Shown here piece after piece: positions 47,529 to 57,308 of a stretch of 64,000 bases of DNA. Source of the DNA: Hydrogenophilus sp. (GTDB lineage Bacteria; Pseudomonadota; Gammaproteobacteria; Burkholderiales; Thiobacillaceae); contig DYFK01000001.1 of assembly GCA_020725265.1 (NCBI GenBank), forward strand, positions 40,869 to 104,868, read 5' to 3'. Both the position numbers and the translations under genes were made by a program. Every line of letters starts with the position of its first letter. Position 1 is the stretch's first letter. The notes beneath the pieces are model-generated. The model had not been told where the DNA came from. It worked only from the letters and a program-made list of their open reading frames with translations, and did not search any database.

Positions 47529-47599
47529 TCGCGCGACGTTTATCGCTTGCCTCGCACCGACCCCATTTGTTCAAACATGGATTCCGTTAGGAGGAAAGC

Positions 47600-47890
47600 A
47601 TGAAGATTCGCCCGTTGCACGACCGCGTCATCGTCAAGCGCATGGAAGAAGAGCGCAAGACCGCTTCCGGCATCGTCATCCCCGATACCGCCACCGAAAA
47701 GCCCGACCAAGGCGAGATCATCGCCGTCGGCGCCGGCAAGAAGGACGACAAGGGCAACCACATGGCCATGGACGTCAAGGTCGGCGACCGCGTCCTGTTC
47801 GGCAAGTATTCCGGCCAGACCGTGAAGGTCGAAGGCGAAGAGCTCCTCGTCATGCGCGAGGAAGACATCATGGGCGTGATCGAGCAGTAA
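47600..47890 (+). CDS. groES: Co-chaperonin GroES
   Basis: The 96-residue heptameric lid of the GroEL chaperonin. Typical sequence: [20 protein letters not shown], the mobile loop [18 protein letters not shown] (contacts GroEL), [15 protein letters not shown] and [23 protein letters not shown] before the ATG is a strong ribosome site. It is followed by groEL 42 bp later. Confidence 0.98.
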   Translation: MKIRPLHDRVIVKRMEEERKTASGIVIPDTATEKPDQGEIIAVGAGKKDDKGNHMAMDVKVGDRVLFGKYSGQTVKVEGEELLVMREEDIMGVIEQ

Positions 47891-49585
<1,695 letters not shown>

Positions 49586-49602
49586 GTTCGCCCCGCCATT
49601 GG

Positions 49603-49655
49603 ACCGGGCCACGGCCCGGTTCACAGGCATGCGACCCCGCTTCGGCGGGGTTTTT
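49603..49655 (+). terminator. Terminator region after groEL (two hairpins)
   Basis: First, an 8-bp ACCGGGCC/GGCCCGGT stem at 49603-49620 without a T-tract. Second, ACCCCGC/GCGGGGT with a TTCG loop at 49634-49651 and a five-T tail. The second is the main terminator and is the inverse of the hairpins by the IPTL-CTERM genes. Confidence 0.9.
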
Positions 49656-49744
49656 CATTTCCGCGCTGGCGCCGTCCGCCCGGACACGGCGGGTCGGCGA
49701 GGGGCATCACCGGTATAATCCGCGCGATTTTCCGGTAACCGACC

Positions 49745-51481
49745 ATGACCGCCTTCGTTTCTCCCAAATCCCGCATCACCACGCTATTTGTCGAGGCCGC
49801 CCGCGCCGTCGCGCCTGACCACGACGTCGCCATCGACCTGGAACGTCCCAAGCAGGCCAGCCACGGCGATTTCGCCTGCAATGCCGCCATGCAGCTCGGC
49901 AAGGCGTTGCGCCGCAATCCCCGTGAAGTGGCGCAGGCCATGGTCGACGCGTTGCCGGCCTCGGAACTGGTCGAGAAAACCGAGATCGCCGGGCCGGGCT
50001 TCATCAACGTGTTTCTCAAGCCGGCCGCCTGGCAGGGCATCGCGACCCAGGTGCTAACCAGCGGCGACAGGTTCGGCGAAGTCGCGCTCGGCGGCAACGC
50101 GCGCATCCAGGTGGAATTCGTCTCCGCCAATCCGACCGGGCCGCTGCATGTCGGCCACGGCCGCGGCGCGGCCTTTGGCGCCAGTCTGGCGAACGTCCTG
50201 GCGATGGCCGGTTACCAGGTCCATCGCGAGTACTACGTCAACGATGCCGGTCGGCAGATGGATATCCTGGCGCTGTCGACCTGGCTGCGTTACCTGGCGT
50301 TGTGCGGCGAATTCGTGCCGTTCCCGGCTAATGCCTATCAGGGCGCCTACGTCGGCGCCATGGCCGACGGCATCTTCGCGCTGCACCAGGACCGCTATCG
50401 CCGCGCCGCCGCCGAGGTCGTCGCCGACGTGCCGGACGCGGCCACCGATCCGGAAGGTCATCTCGATGCCCTGATCGCCAACGCCCGCCGCCTCCTCGGT
50501 GCCGATTACGCCTACGTTCACGGCTACGCGCTGGAGGAACAGCTGGGCGACTGCCGCAACGATCTGACCGAGTTCGGCGTCACCTTCGACACCTGGTTTT
50601 CCGAAAAGACCCTGCACGAGTCCGGCCTTATCGACAAGGCCGTCGAGCAGTTGCGCAAGCATGGCCACGTCTACGAACAGGATGGCGCGCTCTGGTTCCG
50701 GTCGACCGCGTTCGGCGACGAGAAGGACCGCGTGGTCCGCCGCGAGAACGGCATCTACACCTACTTCGCCGCCGACATCGCTTACCACGTCAACAAGATC
50801 GAGCGCGGCTTCGACCGCCTGATCGACGTCTGGGGCGCCGACCATCACGGCTACATCCCGCGCGTCAAGGGCGCGCTCACCGCCGCCGGGCTCGATGCCG
50901 ACCGGCTCACCGTGGCGCTGGTCCAGTTCGCCGTGCTCTACCGCAACGGTCAGAAAGCCTCGATGTCGACTCGCGCCGGCGAGTACGTGACCCTGCGCGA
51001 CCTGCGCGCCGAAGTCGGCAACGACGCCGCGCGCTTCTTCTACGTGTTGCGCAAGTCCGACCAGCATCTCGATTTCGATCTCGATCTGGCCAAATCGCAA
51101 AGCAACGACAACCCGGTCTATTACATCCAGTACGCCCATGCCCGCATCGCCAGCGTGCTGGCGAGCTGGGGCGGCGTGGAATCGGATCTGCTCGATGCCG
51201 ACACCGGCCGGCTCGCGCATCCGCAGGAACTCGCCCTGCTGCGCCGTCTCGCCGAGTTCCCGGAGGCGGTCGCCGGCGCCGCGCGCGATCTGGCGCCGCA
51301 TGGCATCGCCTACTACCTCAAGGATCTCGCCGCCGATCTGCACGGCCTGTACGCCGCCTGCCAGTTCCTGGTCGACGACGAGGAGCTCCGGCTCGCCCGT
51401 CTGGCCCTGATCGCCGCCACCCGCCGCGTGCTCCAGCGCGGCCTGGCGCTGCTCGGCGTCGGCGCCCCGGACAAGATGTAA
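49745..51481 (+). CDS. argS: Arginyl-tRNA synthetase
   Basis: A class I aminoacyl-tRNA synthetase of 578 residues. It has the class signature VSANPTGPLHVGHGRGA (HVGH), YYVNDAGRQMDIL, the KMSKS-like loop region QKASMSTRAGEYV, and a C-terminal anticodon-binding DALR domain. The N-terminal Arg-tRNA synthetase domain (RPKQASHGDFACNAAMQL) is also present. It starts a three-gene set argS–SPOR–dsbA common in betaproteobacteria. Confidence 0.97.
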   Translation: MTAFVSPKSRITTLFVEAARAVAPDHDVAIDLERPKQASHGDFACNAAMQLGKALRRNPREVAQAMVDALPASELVEKTEIAGPGFINVFLKPAAWQGIATQVLTSGDRFGEVALGGNARIQVEFVSANPTGPLHVGHGRGAAFGASLANVLAMAGYQVHREYYVNDAGRQMDILALSTWLRYLALCGEFVPFPANAYQGAYVGAMADGIFALHQDRYRRAAAEVVADVPDAATDPEGHLDALIANARRLLGADYAYVHGYALEEQLGDCRNDLTEFGVTFDTWFSEKTLHESGLIDKAVEQLRKHGHVYEQDGALWFRSTAFGDEKDRVVRRENGIYTYFAADIAYHVNKIERGFDRLIDVWGADHHGYIPRVKGALTAAGLDADRLTVALVQFAVLYRNGQKASMSTRAGEYVTLRDLRAEVGNDAARFFYVLRKSDQHLDFDLDLAKSQSNDNPVYYIQYAHARIASVLASWGGVESDLLDADTGRLAHPQELALLRRLAEFPEAVAGAARDLAPHGIAYYLKDLAADLHGLYAACQFLVDDEELRLARLALIAATRRVLQRGLALLGVGAPDKM

Positions 51482-51484
51482 GGC

Positions 51485-52171
51485 ATGGCGCGCGGCAGAG
51501 AAGCGCGCGCGGGGCGGCGCGAGGGCGGCGAAAGGAACGGTGGTCGGCGCGGCGGCATGGTCGTCGGTCTGCTGATCGGCCTGGTGGTCGGGCTGGTGGT
51601 CGCCGCCGTCGTCGCCTGGTACTTCAACAGCCGTTCCAGCGAAGCCTACAAGTCACGCGAGAACGCCGTCCGCGTCGATCCGCCGCCGGCCACGAAAGCG
51701 GAAACGCCGCCACCGCCAGCCAGAGTCGAAAAACCGGTTGAACGCGCCGCGCCCGAACCCGCCGTCACGCCACCGCCCTCCAAGCGCCCTGCCCCGTCGC
51801 CCGCCAAACCGGCCGAGCCGACCACCCGTCCCCGGGTCGATCTGACTTTCTACGACATCCTGCCCGGCGAAAAACCCGGCAAACCGGCGACGCCGCCCAA
51901 GCTGCCCGGCCCACCGCCGGGAAGCGATATCTGGTGGTTGCAGGTCGCCGCGCTCAAGAACCCGGCCGACGCCGACCGGCTGCGCGCGCGCCTGACCCTG
52001 CTCGGCCTCAAGGTCGTCACCCAGAAGGTGGAAAGCGGCGAACAGACGCTTTACCGGGTCCGGGTCGGCCCCTACCAGCGCGAGGATGACGCGCTCGGCG
52101 ACCTCGACATCCTGGCGGAGAACGATTTCGAGCCGCGCCTGTTCAAAGAGCCGATCAAACCGGCCCCCTGA
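51485..52171 (+). CDS. SPOR-domain protein
   Basis: A 228-residue bitopic membrane protein. A basic cytosolic N-terminus is followed by one membrane helix (about 25-47), a Pro-rich periplasmic linker, and a C-terminal SPOR domain (WWLQVAALKNPADADRLRARL, YRVRVGPYQREDDALGDL). SPOR domains bind denuded peptidoglycan at the division septum. It starts 3 bp after argS, and dsbA starts 20 bp after it, so the set is one transcript. Confidence 0.92.
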   Translation: MARGREARAGRREGGERNGGRRGGMVVGLLIGLVVGLVVAAVVAWYFNSRSSEAYKSRENAVRVDPPPATKAETPPPPARVEKPVERAAPEPAVTPPPSKRPAPSPAKPAEPTTRPRVDLTFYDILPGEKPGKPATPPKLPGPPPGSDIWWLQVAALKNPADADRLRARLTLLGLKVVTQKVESGEQTLYRVRVGPYQREDDALGDLDILAENDFEPRLFKEPIKPAP

Positions 52172-52191
52172 ATCGACTTTCGGAGAAATCG

Positions 52192-52836
52192 ATGAAAACC
52201 ATGTGGATATCTCTGCTGATCGCGGCCAGCCTGCTGCTCGGGCCGGCCACTGGCCATGCGCTGGAAGCCGGCAAGGACTACGAACCGGTCTCGCCGCCCC
52301 AGCGCGCCAGCGTCAACCCCGGCCAGATCGAGGTGCTGGAGTTCTTCTGGTACCGCTGCCCGCATTGCTTCAGCCTGGAGCCCGGCCTCAACGAATGGGC
52401 AAGGAAGCAGCCGCGCGACGTCGTCGTCAAACGCGTCCCCGCCCTGCTCGGCCCGTCCTGGGCCCCGATGGCGCGCGCCTACTACGCGCTGGAAGCGCTC
52501 GGCCTGACGGAACAGTTGCACGGCGACGTCTTCAACGCCATCCATGTCCAGGGCATGGACCTCAACCCGCCCGACAGCTTTCTCGACTGGGCCGCGACCA
52601 AGGGCGTCGACCGCCAGAAACTGGCCGAGGCCTACAACAGCTTCGCCACCAACACCAAGGTCTTGCGCGCGCAACAACTCACGCGCGATTACAAGCTCAA
52701 CGGCGTACCCGCCATCGCCATCCATGGCAAATACCTGACCAACGTGGCCCTGACCGGCAGCGAACCGGCCCTGTTCAAGACCGTCGACGCCCTGATCGAT
52801 CTGGAAAGGAAAGGCAACCCGCGCGGCGGTCGATGA
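52192..52836 (+). CDS. dsbA: Thiol:disulfide interchange protein DsbA
   Basis: A 214-residue periplasmic oxidase that introduces disulfide bonds. Signal peptide to about residue 23, active site FFWYRCPHCFSLEP (Cys56, Cys59), and the cis-Pro loop LNGVPAIAIHG. A helical insertion lies between them, as in all DsbA. Together with the DsbD and TlpA-like genes it shows that the strain has both oxidative and reductive periplasmic branches. Confidence 0.96.
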   Translation: MKTMWISLLIAASLLLGPATGHALEAGKDYEPVSPPQRASVNPGQIEVLEFFWYRCPHCFSLEPGLNEWARKQPRDVVVKRVPALLGPSWAPMARAYYALEALGLTEQLHGDVFNAIHVQGMDLNPPDSFLDWAATKGVDRQKLAEAYNSFATNTKVLRAQQLTRDYKLNGVPAIAIHGKYLTNVALTGSEPALFKTVDALIDLERKGNPRGGR

Positions 52837-52843
52837 CTCACGC

Positions 52844-52930
52844 GCCCGAGTGGTGAAATTGGTAGACACAAGGGACTTAAAATCCCTCGGCCGCAAGGCC
52901 GTACCGGTTCGACCCCGGTCTCGGGCACCA
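52844..52930 (+). tRNA. tRNA-Leu (anticodon TAA)
   Basis: An 87-base class II tRNA: acceptor GCCCGAG/CTCGGGC, anticodon stem AGGGA/TCCCT with loop CTTAAAA (anticodon TAA), long variable arm CGGCCGCAAGGCCG, T-loop GGTTCGACCCC, encoded CCA. It lies 7 bases after the dsbA stop and 26 bases before the end of the convergent WbpM-like gene. Confidence 0.97.
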
Positions 52931-52956
52931 GGATGTTCGGTTGAAGGCGCGGCGCT

Positions 52957-54936
52957 TCAGCGCCCGCCGGCCGTTCGGCCGAGCGGCAGTTGCAGTACCT
53001 GGCCGTTGGTTTCGGCCGTGGTTTCCTGGGTTGGCGCCGGTGGCGTGGCCACGACCTCGCCGGCGAAATCCCCCATCGCGCGCAGCATCAGCAGTTTGCG
53101 GGCGGCCTCGGCATCGCCCTGCTGGACCAGGTTGGCCAGCCGGGTCAGATCCGCCTCCAGGATTTCCCAGTTCTGGGAAGGTTCGAACACCTTCATGACC
53201 TTCGGATGCGAGGTGCCCTCGACGTTGCCGCTGGCGATCAGCAGTTCCTCGTAGAGTTTCTCGCCGGGACGCAGGCCGGTGTAGACGATCTCGATGCCAT
53301 CGTCGGGCGCCCTCGGGTCGCTGACGGCGCGGCCGGACAGGCGGATCATGTTGGCGGCCAGTTCGGCGATCTTGACCGGCGACCCCATGTCGAGCAGGAA
53401 GATTTCGCCGCCCTCGGCCAGGTTGCTGGCCTGGATGACCAGTTGCACCGCCTCGTGGATGGACATGAAGTAGCGGGTCACTTCCGGGTGGGTGACGGTG
53501 ACCGGCCCGCCCTGCGCGATCTGTTCCTTGAACAGCGGGATCACCGAGCCGGAGGAGCCGAGCACGTTGCCGAAACGGACCGCACAGAAACGCTGCTGGC
53601 TGCCGGCCAGCCGGGCTTCCATGGCCAGCGACTGGATGATCAGCTCCGCCCAGCGCTTGGTGGCGCCCATGACATTGGTCGGCCGCACCGCCTTGTCGGT
53701 GGAGATGAACACGAAGATCTCGACGCCGCATTCATACGCGGTGCGCGCCAGCGCCAGGGTTCCGAGCACGTTGTTGCGGCAACCTTCCAGCACGTTGTTC
53801 TCGACGATCGGCACATGCTTGTAGGCGGCGGCGTGGTAGACGGTCTGGATGCCATGCTCGACCAGCAGCGCGGCGACGCGCTTGGCATCGCTGACCGTGC
53901 CCAGCCGGGCGACCACCTCGCAGTCGGCGACGTCCTTGAGCTTGCGCTCGATCTGGTAGAGCGCGAACTCGTTCTGTTCCAGCAGCACCAGCCGCTTGGG
54001 GTTGAGCGCGGTGATCTGGCGGCACAGCTCCGAACCGATCGAGCCACCGGCGCCAGTGACCAACACGTTGCGCCCGGTCACCGACTGGCCGAGCAACTTG
54101 ACGTCGGGCGCCACGGCATCGCGGCCGAGCAGGTCGCCGATATCGACTTCCCGGATGCGGTTGACCAGGCTGCGGCCGGTGGCGATCTCGCTGACCTCCG
54201 GCAGGATGCGCACGTGGACCGCGTGCCGTTCCAGGAACTCGACGATCTCGCGCCGACGCGCGCTCGATACCGATGGCAACGCGACGATGACCTCGCGCAG
54301 CGCGAAATGCTCGATCAATTGCGGCAGTTGCCGGGGGGGATAGACGCGCAGGCCGTTGACGTCCTTGCCTTGCAGCAACTCGTCGTCGTCGAGAAAACCG
54401 GCCGGGAAGACATCCTTGCCTTCGCGCAGGGTCGCGACGATCTGCCGGCCGGCCTCGCCGGCGCCGTAGATCAGCGCCTGATGGCCGCGGTAACGGTGCT
54501 GGAGCGGCAGCCAGACCAGCCAGCGGGCGACGAAACGCACGCCGGCGACCAGCAGCATGCCGAACATCCAGTACAGCAGGACCACCGCCCTTGGCAGCAC
54601 GTTCTGATGCGCGACCTCGGTCAGCAGGAAGGCGCCGGTCGCCCACAGCAACGCCGCGATGGTCATCGCGCGCAGGATGGTCCACAACACGTGTTCGCTG
54701 AGATAGCGGATCACCGCCCGGTACAGCCCCAGGCGGATGAAAATCGGGAAAGCGATCAGTGGCGCCGCCAGCATCAGCAGCCATTGCGTCTGGTTCGGCT
54801 GGAACGGCGCGCCATGCAACACCGAATAGGCCGCCCAGGCGGAAAACAGCAGCAGACCGAAATCGATCAGCGCCAGCACCATCTGTTTGGCGGGACGATC
54901 CAGCCCGGTCAGCCAGGAATGCGTCAGCTTCAACAT
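52957..54936 (-). CDS. WbpM-like nucleotide-sugar 4,6-dehydratase, membrane-bound
   Basis: A 659-residue inner-membrane protein of the CapD/WbpM family, which makes 4-keto-6-deoxy UDP-sugars for O-antigen or capsule. Four N-terminal membrane helices (about 15-145) are followed by a first nucleotide-binding domain (LIYGAGEAGRQIVATLREG) and a second SDR-type domain (NVLVTGAGGSIGSELCRQI; YHAAAYKHVPIVENN; FISTDKAVRPTNVMGATKR, where Met replaces the usual catalytic Tyr, as in WbpM). The longer frame to 54999 is less likely, because the family start MLKLTHSW lies at 54936. It lies downstream of WecA-like and epimerase genes on the same strand. Confidence 0.93.
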   Translation of the reverse strand: MLKLTHSWLTGLDRPAKQMVLALIDFGLLLFSAWAAYSVLHGAPFQPNQTQWLLMLAAPLIAFPIFIRLGLYRAVIRYLSEHVLWTILRAMTIAALLWATGAFLLTEVAHQNVLPRAVVLLYWMFGMLLVAGVRFVARWLVWLPLQHRYRGHQALIYGAGEAGRQIVATLREGKDVFPAGFLDDDELLQGKDVNGLRVYPPRQLPQLIEHFALREVIVALPSVSSARRREIVEFLERHAVHVRILPEVSEIATGRSLVNRIREVDIGDLLGRDAVAPDVKLLGQSVTGRNVLVTGAGGSIGSELCRQITALNPKRLVLLEQNEFALYQIERKLKDVADCEVVARLGTVSDAKRVAALLVEHGIQTVYHAAAYKHVPIVENNVLEGCRNNVLGTLALARTAYECGVEIFVFISTDKAVRPTNVMGATKRWAELIIQSLAMEARLAGSQQRFCAVRFGNVLGSSGSVIPLFKEQIAQGGPVTVTHPEVTRYFMSIHEAVQLVIQASNLAEGGEIFLLDMGSPVKIAELAANMIRLSGRAVSDPRAPDDGIEIVYTGLRPGEKLYEELLIASGNVEGTSHPKVMKVFEPSQNWEILEADLTRLANLVQQGDAEAARKLLMLRAMGDFAGEVVATPPAPTQETTAETNGQVLQLPLGRTAGGR

Positions 54937-54985
54937 GCGCGCGTGGGACTCACGAGAAATTTTCAGGTTATCGGATCGGCAACTA

Positions 54986-55993
54986 TCAATCCGGCCCATC
55001 GGACCGGATGGTCAAGATTGCCACAATCAGCGGCGCATAAGCCAGCGCCACCAGCGCCCAGGCGAAATCCGGCCAATGCAGTGCGGCAAATGCGAGCGGC
55101 AGCAGATAGAGCAGATTGATCGACAGCGCCAGCATGGTCACCGGCCGATGCCCGTGCCAGCGCCGGGCCAGCCGCTGATAGGCATGGCTCCGATGCGCCT
55201 GGGTCCAGGCCTCGCCGCGCGCCATCCGGCGCAACAGGGTCAGGCTGGCATCGGCCACGAACAGCGCGCCCAGGATCAGCCAGACCGGAGCCGTAAGCCA
55301 GCTTTCGAGCATGGTCGCGAGCGCCACGCCGAACAGGACGAAACCCAGCCAGGTACTGCCAACGTCGCCCATGAAGATGCGCGCCGGCGGCCAGTTCCAG
55401 CCCAGAAACCCGACACAGGCAGCCGCGATCAACGGCAGCCAGCGCCAGACCGGATGCCCGGCCGCCTCCGGCGTCACCAGCGCGGCCAGCAGCGCGGCGG
55501 CCAACGCCATGAACAAGGCCTGAGCGCCGGCCAGTCCGTCGATGCCATCCATGAAGTTGAACAGGTTCAGCCACCAGACCCCGGCGAACCAGAACAGGCC
55601 AAACGCGGCAAGCCCGAACGCGGCGCCGACGTCGAGCCACCAGAGCGCGCCCAGACAGGCCAGAGTGTGGGCCAGCAGGCGCGGCGCGGCCGGCATCGGC
55701 CGGATGTCGTCCCACAAACCGAGGCCGGCGATCGCCAGGGACAAGCCGGCGATCGGCAACAACTGGATATCGGCGCGCGGATCGGACATGGCCAGCCAGA
55801 CGGCGCCGGCGAGCCCGGCGACGACGATGCCCAGGCCGCCGCCATGCGGTGTCGGCTGGCTATGGGACGAACGGGCGTTGGGCGCGTGCACCAGGCCGAG
55901 CCGCCCGGCCCGGCCGACCAGCAGGCCGACGACGCCATAAGCCAGCAGCGCGACCAGAATCGGCGCCAGCCAGTGCGGTCCGTCAGCGGCCAT
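54986..55993 (-). CDS. WecA/WbpL-like glycosyl-1-phosphate transferase (MraY family)
   Basis: A 335-residue membrane enzyme that attaches a sugar-1-phosphate to undecaprenyl phosphate, the first step of O-antigen synthesis. About ten helices. The conserved motifs are PTPHGGGLGIVV, GLGLWDDIRPMP, NLFNFMDGIDGLAG and IFMGDVGSTWLG, with a late HRSHAYQRLARR histidine motif. The ATG at 55993 lies 11 bp inside the end of the epimerase gene. The sugar is probably QuiNAc, FucNAc or GlcNAc; sequence alone does not tell. Confidence 0.92.
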   Translation of the reverse strand: MAADGPHWLAPILVALLAYGVVGLLVGRAGRLGLVHAPNARSSHSQPTPHGGGLGIVVAGLAGAVWLAMSDPRADIQLLPIAGLSLAIAGLGLWDDIRPMPAAPRLLAHTLACLGALWWLDVGAAFGLAAFGLFWFAGVWWLNLFNFMDGIDGLAGAQALFMALAAALLAALVTPEAAGHPVWRWLPLIAAACVGFLGWNWPPARIFMGDVGSTWLGFVLFGVALATMLESWLTAPVWLILGALFVADASLTLLRRMARGEAWTQAHRSHAYQRLARRWHGHRPVTMLALSINLLYLLPLAFAALHWPDFAWALVALAYAPLIVAILTIRSDGPD

Positions 55994-56975
55994 GCCGGCT
56001 CCAGTACCAACGCGCGGTTTCCGCCAGCGCCGCGTCGAGTCCATGGGGTGGATGCCAGCCAAGGCCCTCGCGCAGACCGGCGGCATCGACTTCCAGCGAC
56101 CGGGTCAGCCGGGCCACCGCCTCGGCCTGGCCGAACCAGTCGGCCAGCCTCCGCATCGCCCCGACCGGCAATGGAAACAAGCGCGCCGGCCGCCCCAGGG
56201 CCAGACCCAGCCGACGCACGAAATCGGGCAGGGCGATGGTGGTCGCGTCGGCCACCAGAAAAGGCCGACCGGCGGCGTCCGGATGCGCGAGCGTGGTGAC
56301 CACGGCATCGGCCAGATTGTCGACGTACAGGAAACTGCGCCGGGTGTTCAGGCCGGCCAGCGGCAACGGCCAACCGCGCGCGACCCGGTCCATCAACCGG
56401 AAGAAATTGGCCTTGACTCCGGGACCATACACCAGCGGCGGACGCAGCACGGTCACTTCCAGGCCGACGCGCGCGGCCAGCCCGAACAGGCGCTGTTCGG
56501 CGGCCAGCTTGGAACAGGCGTAGGCCCCCACCGGCGCGGGCGGATCGTCATCGCGACAAGGCCGGTCATCACGCCCCTCACCCAGCACCTTGACCGTGCT
56601 GATGAAGACGAACCGACGGACGCCGGCCACCGCCGCCTGTTCGGCCAGGCGCTCGCTGGCGGCGACGTTGACCGCGTCGAAGGCCGCCGCCTCGGCCGCG
56701 CCAGCCGCCGACGGCAGATGCACCCGCGCCGCCAGATGCGCCACCGCCGCGCACCCCGCCAACGCGTCCGACCAGTCCCGGACCTCGGCCAGATCGCCCA
56801 CTGCCACGCTGGAGTCGGCGCCGGCGACCGGCCGGCCGCTCCGGGTCGCCGCGCGCGCCCGCCAGCCCGCCGCGCGCGCGCGGGCGATCACCGCGCGACC
56901 GACGAAACCGTCGGCGCCGGTGACCAGCAGGATGCCCGCATCGGTCGGCGCGGACGACACGACATCACCGGACAC
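55983..56975 (-). CDS. NAD-dependent epimerase/dehydratase (WbpV-like)
   Basis: A 330-residue extended short-chain dehydrogenase. NAD motif LLVTGADGFVGRAV, catalytic ISTVKV and YACSK (Tyr-x3-Lys), and VLRPPLVYGPG. It resembles the enzymes that reduce or epimerise 4-keto UDP-sugars before transfer by WbpL-like enzymes. With the next two genes it forms a wbpV–wbpL–wbpM-like set. Its stop overlaps the start of the transferase. Confidence 0.9.
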   Translation of the reverse strand: MSGDVVSSAPTDAGILLVTGADGFVGRAVIARARAAGWRARAATRSGRPVAGADSSVAVGDLAEVRDWSDALAGCAAVAHLAARVHLPSAAGAAEAAAFDAVNVAASERLAEQAAVAGVRRFVFISTVKVLGEGRDDRPCRDDDPPAPVGAYACSKLAAEQRLFGLAARVGLEVTVLRPPLVYGPGVKANFFRLMDRVARGWPLPLAGLNTRRSFLYVDNLADAVVTTLAHPDAAGRPFLVADATTIALPDFVRRLGLALGRPARLFPLPVGAMRRLADWFGQAEAVARLTRSLEVDAAGLREGLGWHPPHGLDAALAETARWYWSRHGR

Positions 56976-57308
56976 GGCGAAACCCCGCCAACGTCCACGC
57001 TGGCGGATCGGTAAATCGACGCGGGCCAGCCGCGGGATTCGGTTTGAATTCGATGATCAAGATTCTGGACAACACATAAGGTATGGCGACGGAGCGACCC
57101 GGTGGACCGGCCCGAACGCGCGTCACGCCCCGGACATCGATGATCGCGCCGAAGGGAACGCCGAACCGAAGCGAATTTCGGCCCGCCGCCCCGGCCTGGC
57201 AACCCGCCGGGGACGAACTGCCGGTTTAGCCGGCGCAACGGCGGCGCGTCAATCTGGCGTGCGCGGCAACCACCAAGTACCCTGTAATCATCAGGATCAC
57301 AAACGCGC
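56976..57308. other. Intergenic region between the glycan operon and the metalloprotease gene
   Basis: A 333-base stretch between two divergent genes with no convincing coding frame. It should contain both promoters. I see a stem CCCCGGC/GCCGGGG around 57197-57221 without a T-tract, and a TGTAAT near 57283-57288 without a good -35 partner. Nothing else can be named. Confidence 0.4.

Noticed and set aside
52844..52930. tRNA-Leu as an island attachment site
   Set aside because: No integrase, no direct repeat of the tRNA 3' end, and core-type genes continue beyond it.
52990..55119. 709-residue forward frame opposite the WbpM-like gene
   Set aside because: Low-complexity antisense translation; it also crosses into the next gene.
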